Positions 16,937-25,520 of a DNA stretch of 62,862 nt are shown here, in pieces. The notes under the pieces were generated by a model. That model saw only the letters and a program-made list of their open reading frames with translations, was not told the DNA's origin and searched no databases. A program made the position numbers and the translations under genes. Each line of letters opens with the position of its first letter. The first letter of the stretch is position 1. Source of the stretch: an uncultured Dorea sp. (lineage in GTDB: Bacteria; Bacillota; Clostridia; Lachnospirales; Lachnospiraceae); contig CAJUBG010000013.1 in the NCBI GenBank assembly GCA_910584575.1, forward strand, positions 1,379 to 64,240. The letters are read 5' to 3'.

Positions 16937-18340
16937 ATGTCAATAGAATATCTGGGACTCAGCAGTATCAACGGCCCTCTTGTTGTGTTGGAGGGGCTGC
17001 AGGGTGCGTTTTTTGATGAGATCGTGGAGTTTGTGGTAGATGGCAATACGAAGAAGATGGGGCGTATTGTGGAGTTGTATGAGGATAAGGCGATGATCCA
17101 GGTGTTCGAGGGGACGGAGAATATGTCGCTTCGGAATACCCATACCAGGCTGACCGGCCATCCCATGGAGGTCGCTGTTTCGCCGGAGGTGCTAGGGCGT
17201 ACATTTAACGGCGTGGGAGTGCCGATTGACGGGCTTGGCTCTATCGGGGCGTCGGAAAAGAGGGATGTAAACGGCCTGCCTTTAAACCCCGTGCGCAGGG
17301 AGTACCCCAGGAACTATATCCGTACAGGAATCTCTGCCATTGACGGATTGACCACACTGATTCGCGGGCAGAAGCTTCCCATTTTTTCGGGAAATGGCCT
17401 GCCTCACGACCAGTTGGCGGCGCAGATTGTAAAGCAGGCGTCCCTTGGGGATGGAACCAATGAGAATTTTGCCGTTGTGTTTGGGGCTATGGGCGTAAAG
17501 CATGACGTTGCTGAGTTCTTCCGTAAGACCTTTGAGGAGAGTGGTGTATCTGACCATGTGTGTATGTTCCTGAACTTGGCAAATGACCCTGTGGTAGAGC
17601 GTCTGATTACGCCGAAGGTTGCGCTTACGGTTGCGGAATATCTGGCGTTTGAGTGTAATATGCATATCCTGGTTATCCTGACGGATATGACTTCATTTGC
17701 AGAGGCAATGCGTGAAGTATCCTCCTCAAGAGGGGAGATTCCATCAAGAAAGGGATATCCTGGGTATCTTTATAGTGAGCTGGCTACTCTGTATGAGCGT
17801 GCGGGAATTGTGCAGGGGTCCAATGGGTCTGTGACGCAGCTTCCGATTCTGACCATGCCTAATGATGATATTACTCATCCGATTCCGGACTTGACGGGAT
17901 ATATAACGGAGGGGCAGGTTGTTCTTGACCGGAATCTGCACGGACAGGCGGTCTATCCGCCCATTAGTATTCTGCCGTCCCTGTCCCGTCTGATGAAGGA
18001 CGGAATTGGCGAGGGGTATACCAGGGAAGACCACCAGGGGCTTGCCAATCAGTTGTTTTCCGCCTATGCGAAGGTGGGGGAGGCCAGGAACCTGGCTTCG
18101 GTTATCGGTGAGGATGAGTTGTCTCCGCTTGATAAGAAGTATCTGAAATTCGGCGAGGAGTTTGAGAAGCGTTATATCGGCCAGGGGCCTACGGAGAACA
18201 GGACGATTCAGGATACGCTGAATCTTGGATGGGAGTTGTTGGGAGTCCTGCCGAAAGAAGAACTTGACAGGATTGATACGAAGCTGGTTGAGAAGTATTA
18301 TCCCCAGACGGCAGAGCCAGGCGACGGTGGCAGAGAGTGA
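16937..18340 (+). CDS. ntpB: V/A-type ATPase subunit B (non-catalytic)
   Basis: Subunit B alternates with A in the V1 hexamer. The 467-aa protein has no classical P-loop; the equivalent loop reads FSGNGLPHDQLA, as usual for B subunits. Other typical segments are EYLAFE and SSSRGEIPSRKGYPGYLYSEL. It starts at ATG 16937 behind AAGGAGGG. Confidence 0.96.
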   Translation: MSIEYLGLSSINGPLVVLEGLQGAFFDEIVEFVVDGNTKKMGRIVELYEDKAMIQVFEGTENMSLRNTHTRLTGHPMEVAVSPEVLGRTFNGVGVPIDGLGSIGASEKRDVNGLPLNPVRREYPRNYIRTGISAIDGLTTLIRGQKLPIFSGNGLPHDQLAAQIVKQASLGDGTNENFAVVFGAMGVKHDVAEFFRKTFEESGVSDHVCMFLNLANDPVVERLITPKVALTVAEYLAFECNMHILVILTDMTSFAEAMREVSSSRGEIPSRKGYPGYLYSELATLYERAGIVQGSNGSVTQLPILTMPNDDITHPIPDLTGYITEGQVVLDRNLHGQAVYPPISILPSLSRLMKDGIGEGYTREDHQGLANQLFSAYAKVGEARNLASVIGEDELSPLDKKYLKFGEEFEKRYIGQGPTENRTIQDTLNLGWELLGVLPKEELDRIDTKLVEKYYPQTAEPGDGGRE

Positions 18341-18355
18341 TAAGGAGGGCGGTAT

Positions 18356-18973
18356 ATGGACCCAAGAGAATTTCCCACCAAGGGTAATCTGATGCTTGCC
18401 AAGAATTCTCTTGCGCTTGCCCATCAGGGGTATGACCTTATGGATAAGAAGCGGAATATTCTTCTTAAGGAATTGATGGAGTTGATTGACGAGGCGAAGA
18501 ATATACAGGAGGAAATTGATATCACTTTTACCAGGGCGTATGCGTGCCTTCAGCGTGCGAATATTGAGCAGGGAATCAGTAAGGTGCAGGAATTGGCGTT
18601 TACCGTTCCCATTGAGGAGTCAATCCGTATCCAGGCAAGGAGTATTATGGGGACGGAGATTCCGCATATCAAGTATGACGATAAGCAGAATGATCTGACA
18701 TATGCCTTTGGTACCACAAAGGAGTCGATTGATATTGCAAGAGAAGCCTTTCGGGCGGTGAAGCAACTGACGATTAAGCTGGCTGAGGTTGAGAATGCGG
18801 CATATCGTCTTGCGGCGAATATTAAGAAGACCCAGAAGCGGGCGAATGCGCTTAAGAATATTACAATTCCCATGTATAGTAATCTGGTGTATACGATTAA
18901 CAATGCGTTGGAGGAGAAGGAAAGGGAAGAATTTACCAGGCTTAAGGTGATTAAGAGGATGCAAGGGAAATAG
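18356..18973 (+). CDS. ntpD: V/A-type ATPase subunit D (central rotor shaft)
   Basis: This 205-aa protein has two long antiparallel helices, as expected for the central shaft. The start region PTKGNLMLAKNSLALAHQGYDLMDKKRNIL and the C-terminal helix before RRANALKNI-like sequence (here KRANALKNITIP) are family signatures. It is the last gene of the operon and is followed directly by a terminator. Confidence 0.9.
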   Translation: MDPREFPTKGNLMLAKNSLALAHQGYDLMDKKRNILLKELMELIDEAKNIQEEIDITFTRAYACLQRANIEQGISKVQELAFTVPIEESIRIQARSIMGTEIPHIKYDDKQNDLTYAFGTTKESIDIAREAFRAVKQLTIKLAEVENAAYRLAANIKKTQKRANALKNITIPMYSNLVYTINNALEEKEREEFTRLKVIKRMQGK

Positions 18974-18981
18974 ATAGGGTG

Positions 18982-19018
18982 AAGCCTTTATCGGGGGATA
19001 AGGGCTTTGCTCTTTTTG
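18982..19018 (+). terminator. Terminator of the V-ATPase operon
   Basis: AAGCCTTTATC pairs with GATAAGGGCTT (one G-T wobble) around GGGG and is followed by TGCTCTTTTTGTTT. Confidence 0.85.
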
Positions 19019-19110
19019 TTTATATTTGGGGAAGGGGCGAGGTTGATTAGTATTTAAACAGATGGTAGAATAAATCATAGTATTAGGAAATTCTGAGGAG
19101 GTGCGTCGCT

Positions 19111-19683
19111 ATGAAAAAATGGAAAGCGGTTTTGATTGTAGTTGCTGCCGTTATCTCAATGATTGTGAATATTGGGTTTAGTGTGTACTATGTATTCCAG
19201 TATAGTTCCAGAATTGTTCGTAGAGTTGTGTCAGATATGAGGGATTTTGATGACGAGACGGAAATAATTGACGATGGCGAGCCGTTTTACGAGGAGGAGA
19301 CGCAAGAGGAGAAATTTCAGCGTATCGACAGGGAGATGGAGGCGATAGCGGATTATCTTTATGCTGATGGAAGGCTTGCGGGCATTGAGGCTTCCGAGGG
19401 CATTGATACGACATTTACGCCGATGATGGATGCAAAGGGATGGCCTTATGCTGTCGTATATCGGGAGGAAACAGAATTCGACGGCGGTGTGAAGGGATAC
19501 AGGGTACAGAAGATTACCTATGATTATATGAAGAATTATGAGGGGCAGGACGAGTTTGTCTATGAGGAGGAGTATTGCGACGAGAACGGAAATGTAGTTA
19601 TGGATACACAGATATTAGGCTTCTTTCTTGTAGACCATGATACATTGAAGGTGATTGACGAGCATACGACGCAGTGGCACTAG
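19111..19683 (+). CDS. Unrecognised membrane-anchored protein
   Basis: This 190-aa protein has one N-terminal membrane helix (residues about 5-28, VLIVVAAVISMIVNIGFSVYYVF), a short basic stretch, then a very acidic linker (about 45-75) and a soluble domain that should lie outside the cell. It has no lipobox. AGGAGGTG precedes ATG 19111. I do not recognise the soluble domain. It stands alone between the ATPase terminator and the XRE regulator. Confidence 0.7.
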   Translation: MKKWKAVLIVVAAVISMIVNIGFSVYYVFQYSSRIVRRVVSDMRDFDDETEIIDDGEPFYEEETQEEKFQRIDREMEAIADYLYADGRLAGIEASEGIDTTFTPMMDAKGWPYAVVYREETEFDGGVKGYRVQKITYDYMKNYEGQDEFVYEEEYCDENGNVVMDTQILGFFLVDHDTLKVIDEHTTQWH

Positions 19684-19787
19684 AGTTTATTTGCCATTGT
19701 AAAATAAATTTGCGGTAATTCCAAAGTAATTTGCTGGTTATTTTCCATCCTTTAGCGTACACTGAAGGAGGAGAAAGGAGACAGAAT

Positions 19788-20264
19788 ATGCTTGGAGAGA
19801 AATTAGTTGCCCTTCGTAAGAAATATGGTTACAGCCAGCAGGATTTGGCAGAGCGATTAAATGTTACACGGCAGACAATCTCGAATTGGGAATGTGGGCA
19901 AGGGGCGCCGGCGTTAGATAAGGCGGCGGAGATTGCGAAAATATATCAGGTCAGCCTGGATGACTTGGTGGGAGACGGGGTACAGTTCGTTATAAAGGAG
20001 AAAAGCAAGCCGGATCAGCGGATATTAAAATGCCTTGTGGGGAAATATGTCAGGATTAGTTATTCGGATACGGATCTGTTTTTGGAGATGGATGCAGGGT
20101 TCGGGTCTAAGGGGAAAGTGAAGGTTTTGGAGGTGACAGAGGATTGGATTCGGGTGGAATATATCCGAACAAAGGAAAACACGCTGCTTAAAAAGGAAAC
20201 CGTTATAAAGCTGATAGATGTGAATGCTGTGGATGGGTTTGTGATTGAGGAGGAGGGACAATGA
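19788..20264 (+). CDS. XRE-family regulator with C-terminal barrel-like domain
   Basis: Residues 1-65 of this 158-aa protein form a Cro/C1-type helix-turn-helix (SQQDLAERLNVTRQTISNWE). The C-terminal 90 residues (IGKY-like to NAVDGFVI) look like a small beta barrel with a K-G-K-V-L-E-V core. The next gene has a comparable segment. ATG 19788 is selected by AAGGAG seven bases upstream. The stop overlaps the next start (ATGA), so the two are probably made together and may regulate their own unit. Confidence 0.85.
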   Translation: MLGEKLVALRKKYGYSQQDLAERLNVTRQTISNWECGQGAPALDKAAEIAKIYQVSLDDLVGDGVQFVIKEKSKPDQRILKCLVGKYVRISYSDTDLFLEMDAGFGSKGKVKVLEVTEDWIRVEYIRTKENTLLKKETVIKLIDVNAVDGFVIEEEGQ

Positions 20265-20557
20265 AGTTACTCTTGTGTATCATAATTGGGCTTTTGATTT
20301 ATATCATTTGCAAAATGGGAGAGGGGAATAATAGAAAGCCTAATCGTTCTTTTCGGAAGATTCTTCCAGAGTATCGAGGAAAGACCTGTGAGATTTTATT
20401 GAAAGAACCGTTGATGGTTGATATTTTGTTTTCCGTCAAGGGAATTTTGGTAGATGTGGATGAGGAGTGGGTTATGGTGGAGACGCGGGAGAAGAAGAAA
20501 AAGGTTACGAAAATATTTCGGGTAGATAATGTAAGCGGGATTAATGAAATTGTGTAG
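20261..20557 (+). CDS. Small membrane protein paired with XRE regulator
   Basis: This 98-aa protein has one N-terminal membrane helix (LLLCIIIGLLIYIICKM) and a basic soluble tail. The tail contains a short beta-rich region (LLVDVDEEWVMVETREKKKKVTKIFRV-type pattern) similar in style to the C-terminal domain of the preceding XRE protein. The ATGA overlap implies translational coupling. A membrane protein that holds or senses its regulator is one reading; no family was recognised. Confidence 0.7.
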   Translation: MKLLLCIIIGLLIYIICKMGEGNNRKPNRSFRKILPEYRGKTCEILLKEPLMVDILFSVKGILVDVDEEWVMVETREKKKKVTKIFRVDNVSGINEIV

Positions 20558-20622
20558 AAGGGGTTATATTATATGTTGATACTAATGATAAGAATATTTA
20601 CATAGATTTAGGGAGGAAGGCG

Positions 20623-20772
20623 ATGAGACAGGAAAAAATTAAAGAACTGTTGGAAGCGGGTGAAGGTTTTACAATGGAATATAAAGAATGTGTGAATGGT
20701 TTGAACAACTTGGCGTCTAAGGGACTATTTGATAAAGACAGGATTTGCAATCTCCGACCATACCCTTTATAA
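20623..20772 (+). pseudogene. Fragment of an AlbA_2 (Schlafen-like) ATP-binding protein
   Basis: The 49-codon frame starts behind AGGGAGG and reads MRQEKIKELLEAGEGFTMEY then KECVNGLNN. This resembles the start of AlbA_2/divergent AAA-4 proteins, where it continues for hundreds of residues. Here similarity ends after about 27 residues and the frame stops. It is most simply a remnant left by a deletion. Confidence 0.55.
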
Positions 20773-20826
20773 TATTTTCAGTGCTAAAAAGAAGGTTTGA
20801 ATTTGGATTGAAGGGAGAGACAAGCA

Positions 20827-22503
20827 ATGGGAAGGATACATACAGGAGATTACAAATGTCTGGAAATCTTTCTGAAATCACTGGAGGGAAAACAAGGAAG
20901 CCTGCGGCTGCGTAAGTCTGGGGAAGATTGGCAAAAATATCCGGCAGGCGTTGTCCGATATCAATTACATAGAATACCTGTTGAAAATGCCTCAGAGTAT
21001 GAACTAGAGCTTTTAGATTGTATGGTAAGCATTGCCTACCTGTCAGAAGCCGAGGATATAATGGATACAGGCGTTTGCTTTCTTGAATATGCGGCAGAGG
21101 AAGATAAATGGACAGAAACCGTAAATCTGGGTGCATGGTATGACACGCCTAACCGAGAGCAGTACCATTTTAATGCATACAAGAACTGGATTAACGACCC
21201 TAACGGACTATGTTATTATAAGGGCTATTATCACCTGTATTACCAGGCTAATCCTCATAGTCAGGAGTGGGACGTGATGTACTGGGGCCATGCGGCGAGC
21301 AGGGATCTGGTGCATTGGGTTCATTTACCCTACACATTGCAGCCACAGGAGGAGATTCTTACGCAGAAAGAATTAAGAGGAGGCGCTTTTTCGGGAAGCG
21401 CCGTGCCCCTTGAGGATGAGATTGTTTTCTATCTGACGCGCCATATAGGGCCGCCCCAGGAAACCAAGGAGAATACCCGTCAGTATCAGACCATGGTAAG
21501 GTCAAAGGACAGTATTCATTTTGGCGAAGAAGTTACGGTGGTAGAACGGCCAGACGATACCTTTGCCTTTGAAAATTTCCGCGACCCAAAGGTCTACTGG
21601 CAGGACGGACGCTGGCAAATGGTAATCGGAACAAAGATAAACGGAATTCCGACGCTTGCACGCTTTGGTTCAGAGGATATGGAGAAATGGAGATATGAAG
21701 GTGTGTTAGTTGAAGAACGGACGGAAGGAGTCCATACGTTTGAGTGTCCGGATTTCTTTGAGTTAGACGGGCAGTTCGTAGCAGCAGGCTCGTGGATGTT
21801 GTATTGGGATGAGCAGCAGAGATACCAGCCTACTTATTGGTATATCGGCGATTATGAGGAGGGCAGGTTCTATCCGAAAAATAAAGGAATCTATGATTTT
21901 GGAAGTAATTTTTATGCGGTACAGTCATTTGAGCATAAAGGGCGGCGGATTGCCATTGGATGGACGGCGGATTTTTATCAAGAGCATATGCCGGAGGTCA
22001 ATGGTTCATGCGGTGCAATGACGATTCCCAGAGAGCTTTCTGTCCGGAACGGGCGGCTGTGTCAGAAGCCGGTGGAGGAAATCTATCAGTTGTGCCGGAA
22101 AAATATCTGCGACGTGGCGGGACAAAATCTGTCGTTAGAGCAGTTAGAGAGAAATTGTTACTATGTAAGGATTGATTTCGCCGGTGATACAGATTTTTGT
22201 ATATTGTTAGGAGTTTCTAAGGCAGGAGAAATTTGGTTACTGCGGGAAGGCTCTCAGGTTCGGCTTTGGACGAAAGGAGTCAAATCAGAAAACATACAGT
22301 TTGTGACAGAAATGGAACAGCTTTGGAAAGCAGAGATATTCGTGGACAGGAGACTTGTGGAGGTCTATCTGAACGACGGCGAGGCTGTGGGAACGAAGCT
22401 GTTCTATCGGGATTGCTGTGATGGAATCTTTCGCGCCGAATTCCATGAGCAGGAGAAGGTAAAACGTCTTTTGGTTTGTCAGATGGACGGCATATGGAAA
22501 TAA
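20827..22503 (+). CDS. GH32 beta-fructosidase / sucrose-6-phosphate hydrolase-like
   Basis: This enzyme hydrolyses sucrose, sucrose-6-phosphate or fructan ends. The 558-aa protein has an N-terminal beta domain of about 125 aa, the five-bladed propeller and a C-terminal beta sandwich. The three catalytic carboxylates are in NWINDPNG (nucleophile Asp), FRDPKV (transition-state Asp) and FECPDFF (acid/base Glu). No signal peptide is present, so it should act in the cytoplasm on imported sugar. No transporter or regulator for sucrose is adjacent. AGGGAGAG precedes ATG 20827. Confidence 0.9.
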   Translation: MGRIHTGDYKCLEIFLKSLEGKQGSLRLRKSGEDWQKYPAGVVRYQLHRIPVENASEYELELLDCMVSIAYLSEAEDIMDTGVCFLEYAAEEDKWTETVNLGAWYDTPNREQYHFNAYKNWINDPNGLCYYKGYYHLYYQANPHSQEWDVMYWGHAASRDLVHWVHLPYTLQPQEEILTQKELRGGAFSGSAVPLEDEIVFYLTRHIGPPQETKENTRQYQTMVRSKDSIHFGEEVTVVERPDDTFAFENFRDPKVYWQDGRWQMVIGTKINGIPTLARFGSEDMEKWRYEGVLVEERTEGVHTFECPDFFELDGQFVAAGSWMLYWDEQQRYQPTYWYIGDYEEGRFYPKNKGIYDFGSNFYAVQSFEHKGRRIAIGWTADFYQEHMPEVNGSCGAMTIPRELSVRNGRLCQKPVEEIYQLCRKNICDVAGQNLSLEQLERNCYYVRIDFAGDTDFCILLGVSKAGEIWLLREGSQVRLWTKGVKSENIQFVTEMEQLWKAEIFVDRRLVEVYLNDGEAVGTKLFYRDCCDGIFRAEFHEQEKVKRLLVCQMDGIWK

Positions 22504-22508
22504 AGGTT

Positions 22509-22536
22509 AAGGGGGAGGCTGGCGCCTCTCCCTTTA
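22509..22536. terminator. Bidirectional terminator
   Basis: AAGGGGGAGGC pairs with GCCTCTCCCTT around a short loop, between the convergent GH32 and DUF6512-like genes. It overlaps the last codon of the minus-strand gene. Confidence 0.75.
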
Positions 22537-23103
22537 AAGCGCGGAAAAAAAGAGAGGGATGTCCGGAGGGAAGCATGTAAATACAAAATAGAACAGGGAT
22601 GTGACAATCCACAACGAAAAGGTCGCTGCCTGGGATGTATTCGGCATGCTTCTTTGATAAAAATGTGCATCCATATAAAATCCGAATAAAATGCTAATAA
22701 GAAAGATTAGGATATCTATTACAAGAAAATTTTTCCCTGTGATTCCTGTATAAGTGTAGAACAACGTAACAGTTGCAATCATGGCGCACAAGACGGCCAA
22801 AAAACGGTAGTAGAAGAAGCGAACTGTTTCCGGACGAAATCTTAAGTATTCCGCTGCGGATACAAAAAGGATTGGAAAGAATATCAGCTTTAAATGCTCC
22901 CAGACGGACTCATTTACCGGACAGAAAAGGGCGACGAAGGCCGAGCCTTTGGATATCTGGTAGAGAAAGTGATTCAGGAAGCCAAGTAGGATTGCGGCCA
23001 GCGCATAGGGCCTGTCCTTTTGAGAGATATATTTTTTCGGATTTAGTATTTTTTTAACACGATTTATAGCCATTAGTTTTAAGTTTAATTTTACAGTTTT
23101 CAT
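22534..23103 (-). CDS. DUF6512-like integral membrane protein
   Basis: This 189-aa protein has about five membrane helices. The segment FVALFCPVNESVWEHLKLIFFP is the conserved signature I remember for DUF6512 proteins of Clostridia. Its function is unknown. The N-terminal 30 residues are basic and probably cytoplasmic. GAGGTG precedes ATG 23103 by about eight bases. Confidence 0.75.
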   Translation of the reverse strand: MKTVKLNLKLMAINRVKKILNPKKYISQKDRPYALAAILLGFLNHFLYQISKGSAFVALFCPVNESVWEHLKLIFFPILFVSAAEYLRFRPETVRFFYYRFLAVLCAMIATVTLFYTYTGITGKNFLVIDILIFLISILFGFYMDAHFYQRSMPNTSQAATFSLWIVTSLFYFVFTCFPPDIPLFFSAL

Positions 23104-23449
23104 AGAAAGACACCTCTGCTTTTCATTATATGCTGACTTGGCAGGAAATATGAGCCTTCTGAGTAACAGCTCAAATATTGTATCAACAGAAAATTTTTGC
23201 AGAATTTGTCGAACGGTTTTTCTTGTAGCATTAGAAAAGCTGTGCTAGAATTATTTACATCAAATGAAATGTGTATATGAGCTTCATGTATTCTGAGATT
23301 TTCATTTTTTATCTTTGGCGGTTCGCCAGATTATTTCAATGTCAAGAGTTGCAGCACTTTATATGGGAGGGATGCCTATGTTGCAGTAGATTCGCAGGTT
23401 CAGAGAAATTAGTTGAATGGTTTTGCGCAGTATTTTCAGGAGGATTGAG
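23104..23449 (+). promoter_or_regulatory. Promoter and ~190-nt leader of the DUF2325 gene
   Basis: TTGTAG (23223-23228), a 17-bp spacer and TAGAAT (23246-23251) form a reasonable sigma-A promoter facing the DUF2325 gene. The resulting 5' leader would be about 190 nt, with no recognised riboswitch. A short open frame at 23271-23465 in the leader lacks coding character. The rest of this gap shows nothing clear. Confidence 0.5.
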
Positions 23450-25177
23450 ATGGACAAGAATATGATAATATTTAATGGGCTGCGGTGTAAGGTGAATACA
23501 AAGGCAGCATTTGTAGATATGTGCATGGAAACGCCTGTTCTGGCATCGAAAATGTTGGCGAGTCCGGTGGTAGCATCGGAGTGCGGGAGGAGGATGTGCT
23601 CTCTGGAGAATGAGGAGAAAAGCGGGGTTTATGCGCTGAGAGTAGAGCTGAATGAGGAAAAGCGCGAGCAGATTTATGAGGAAATATTTGGTGAAAAATT
23701 GGAGGACGGGAGGTTCGAGAAGTTATCGGAGATTCATCGCAGACTGCTTGAACCGATACGGGTGATGCACCAGAAGGAAACAAAGGTCGATGTGATTCCG
23801 TTTATTGTCTATGGAATTGTAAGAAACAACCGGTGCCGGAGTATGCTGTTAGAGTCTTTAGCGGGCTGTGAGAAGGAGTGCCTTAGGATATTTCAGGGGT
23901 CTGAATACCAGTCGGAAAGATTTTTGCGCAAATTTCTGCTGGATGAGAGGAAGGCGGCAAGGCTGATGGTTGGGTTACTGCTTTTGCTCAGGCAGGAGGA
24001 GTCTGAGCAAAAGTACCGGATGGTTATGAATATCATTTATGCGGGTTACAAGTCATTGAAAAATGTGGTTAAGAAGCTTGACCATTTAACAGGTAAGCAG
24101 TTCGAGGAGATTATGAAAAAGGATATATTAGTAGAGCTTAGCTTATGCCAGATGGTTATTGAAATGGTAATCGCAGAGGATCTGGACATTCCAAGGCTTT
24201 TAGATTATCAATTCTGCCAGGTGGTCTGTATGCTGAAAATCTATGAGGAAAGGCGGCTGCATCCGCAGGAGACGGAGGTTGATATGGCGGAGGGGAAGCG
24301 GCTTTACAGGAAATTCTTAAGAGAGCACTGGGAACCGGGGGCATATTATGTGAGTGAATTTTTGGAGAAGGAAAATCAGGAGATGTGTGAGAGGTGGGAA
24401 AAGATGGAGAATCTGCTGAATATATTCGGTATGGAGACGCGGGCTTTATATGGAATATGTTTGGAAAAGTGGGAGGCAGAGATGTTGTGTACGATTTTTG
24501 AGGAAAAAGACTGGGAACGGTATAAGTATGTTCTGTTGCTCGCGACCCTGTGCAAATATATACAGCAGATTGAGGCCATGTATGAAAGCGAGATACCGGA
24601 GGAGATACAGTACCAGAGAGTCTGTGAGGAAAGCGCCGTAAAGAATATGGAGTATGAGAGAGCGCGCATGGCAGAGAGGATACAAAATCTTGAGCAGCAG
24701 AAGAAGGAAAAAGAGCATGAGCTGGCAGAGGCAGAACGGCAGATGGAGAGGATGAAGTGGGAGAGTATCAGGAAGGATGAGCAGCATGAGAAGGAGAAAG
24801 CAGAGCTTATTAAGCTGAGGGAGTTTGTATTCTGTAAGAAGGAGGCAGATGAGGCGGAGACTGAGCCGGACGAGGAGGGAAGTCAGATGTTCGATGTCGG
24901 TAGGTTAGAGAGGAGTATCGTAATTGGCGGACATCGTAATTGGCAGAAGAAGCTGCGACGGTGTCTGCCAGGCAGCCAGTTTTTAGCGTCGGATTATATG
25001 AATTTTGATCCGTCTGTGTTACATAATAAAAAATATATTATTGTGAATACTGACATTTTGAAGCATGGCCTGTACTATAAGATTATGAATGAGAGAAAGA
25101 AAGGACAGAAGATTGTGTACGTTCATGGAAATAATGTAGACCGCACACTGAGGGAGATTGCAAAGCAGTTGGGATAA
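23450..25177 (+). CDS. Coiled-coil protein with C-terminal DUF2325 domain
   Basis: The protein has 575 aa. The first 400 residues are helical and unrecognised. A coiled coil follows at about 400-470 (RIQNLEQQKKEKEHELAEAE). The last 90 residues match DUF2325: SIVIGGHRNWQKKLR, SDYMNFDPSVLHNKKYIIVN and KKGQKIVYVHGNNVDRTLRE. DUF2325 is a small Rossmann-like domain of unknown function found in Firmicutes, often at the end of long coiled-coil proteins. ATG 23450 is preferred over ATG 23417 because AGGAGG lies six bases before it. Confidence 0.82.
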   Translation: MDKNMIIFNGLRCKVNTKAAFVDMCMETPVLASKMLASPVVASECGRRMCSLENEEKSGVYALRVELNEEKREQIYEEIFGEKLEDGRFEKLSEIHRRLLEPIRVMHQKETKVDVIPFIVYGIVRNNRCRSMLLESLAGCEKECLRIFQGSEYQSERFLRKFLLDERKAARLMVGLLLLLRQEESEQKYRMVMNIIYAGYKSLKNVVKKLDHLTGKQFEEIMKKDILVELSLCQMVIEMVIAEDLDIPRLLDYQFCQVVCMLKIYEERRLHPQETEVDMAEGKRLYRKFLREHWEPGAYYVSEFLEKENQEMCERWEKMENLLNIFGMETRALYGICLEKWEAEMLCTIFEEKDWERYKYVLLLATLCKYIQQIEAMYESEIPEEIQYQRVCEESAVKNMEYERARMAERIQNLEQQKKEKEHELAEAERQMERMKWESIRKDEQHEKEKAELIKLREFVFCKKEADEAETEPDEEGSQMFDVGRLERSIVIGGHRNWQKKLRRCLPGSQFLASDYMNFDPSVLHNKKYIIVNTDILKHGLYYKIMNERKKGQKIVYVHGNNVDRTLREIAKQLG

Positions 25178-25181
25178 TATG

Positions 25182-25225
25182 AGGATTTTTGGCGAGATTG
25201 AGGCGGTAATTTCGCCAAAAATCTT
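25182..25225 (+). terminator. Long hairpin downstream of DUF2325 gene
   Basis: AGGATTTTTGGCGA pairs with TCGCCAAAAATCTT around a 16-nt loop. No T-run follows directly, so it is a weaker terminator candidate or an mRNA 3'-end stabiliser. Confidence 0.55.
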
Positions 25226-25273
25226 ATGAAGAAGCTTGAAAATAAAAAAAATAAAAAAATTTGAAAAAACCTC

Positions 25274-25302
25274 TTGCATTTCCGTGAAACATGTTATATA
25301 AT
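25274..25302 (+). promoter_or_regulatory. Promoter of tRNA-Lys
   Basis: TTGCAT (25274-25279), a 17-bp spacer and TATAAT (25297-25302), located 44 bp before the tRNA gene. Confidence 0.8.
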
Positions 25303-25345
25303 AGCGTTTGTGTTAAGGAAATAATAAAGAAAACTTAAGAATCAT

Positions 25346-25418
25346 GCGCGATTAGCTCAGTTGGTAGAGCACCTGACTCTTAATCAGGGTGTCCAGGGTT
25401 CGAGCCCCTGATCGCGCA
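25346..25418 (+). tRNA. tRNA-Lys (CTT anticodon)
   Basis: The full cloverleaf is visible: acceptor GCGCGAT/ATCGCGC, D arm GCTC/GAGC, anticodon stem CCTGA/TCAGG with loop CTCTTAA, and a T arm with TTCGAGC. The anticodon CTT reads AAG. Discriminator A is present and CCA is not encoded. A pepP-like gene lies 100 bp downstream, and no integrated element was seen at the 3' end. Confidence 0.97.
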
Positions 25419-25520
25419 TTTGAAAATCACTGTTTTTGGAGGCTTTTGAGAACTCCGGGGGCGGTGGTTTTTTATGTCCAGTTCTGGGGAAAAATATATT
25501 TACAAAGGAGATAGAATACA

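Noticed and set aside
17744..18424. 226-aa minus-strand open frame inside ntpB
   Set aside because: Antisense shadow; ntpB is clearly the coding strand.
20827..22503. A complete sucrose utilisation operon
   Set aside because: Only the GH32 gene is present; no PTS, permease, fructokinase or LacI regulator is adjacent.
23271..23465. 64-aa open frame before the DUF2325 gene
   Set aside because: No ribosome binding site, Cys/Phe/Trp-rich by chance, and overlaps the real start.
25346..25418. tRNA-Lys as integration site of a mobile element
   Set aside because: No integrase and no repeated tRNA 3' end was found nearby.
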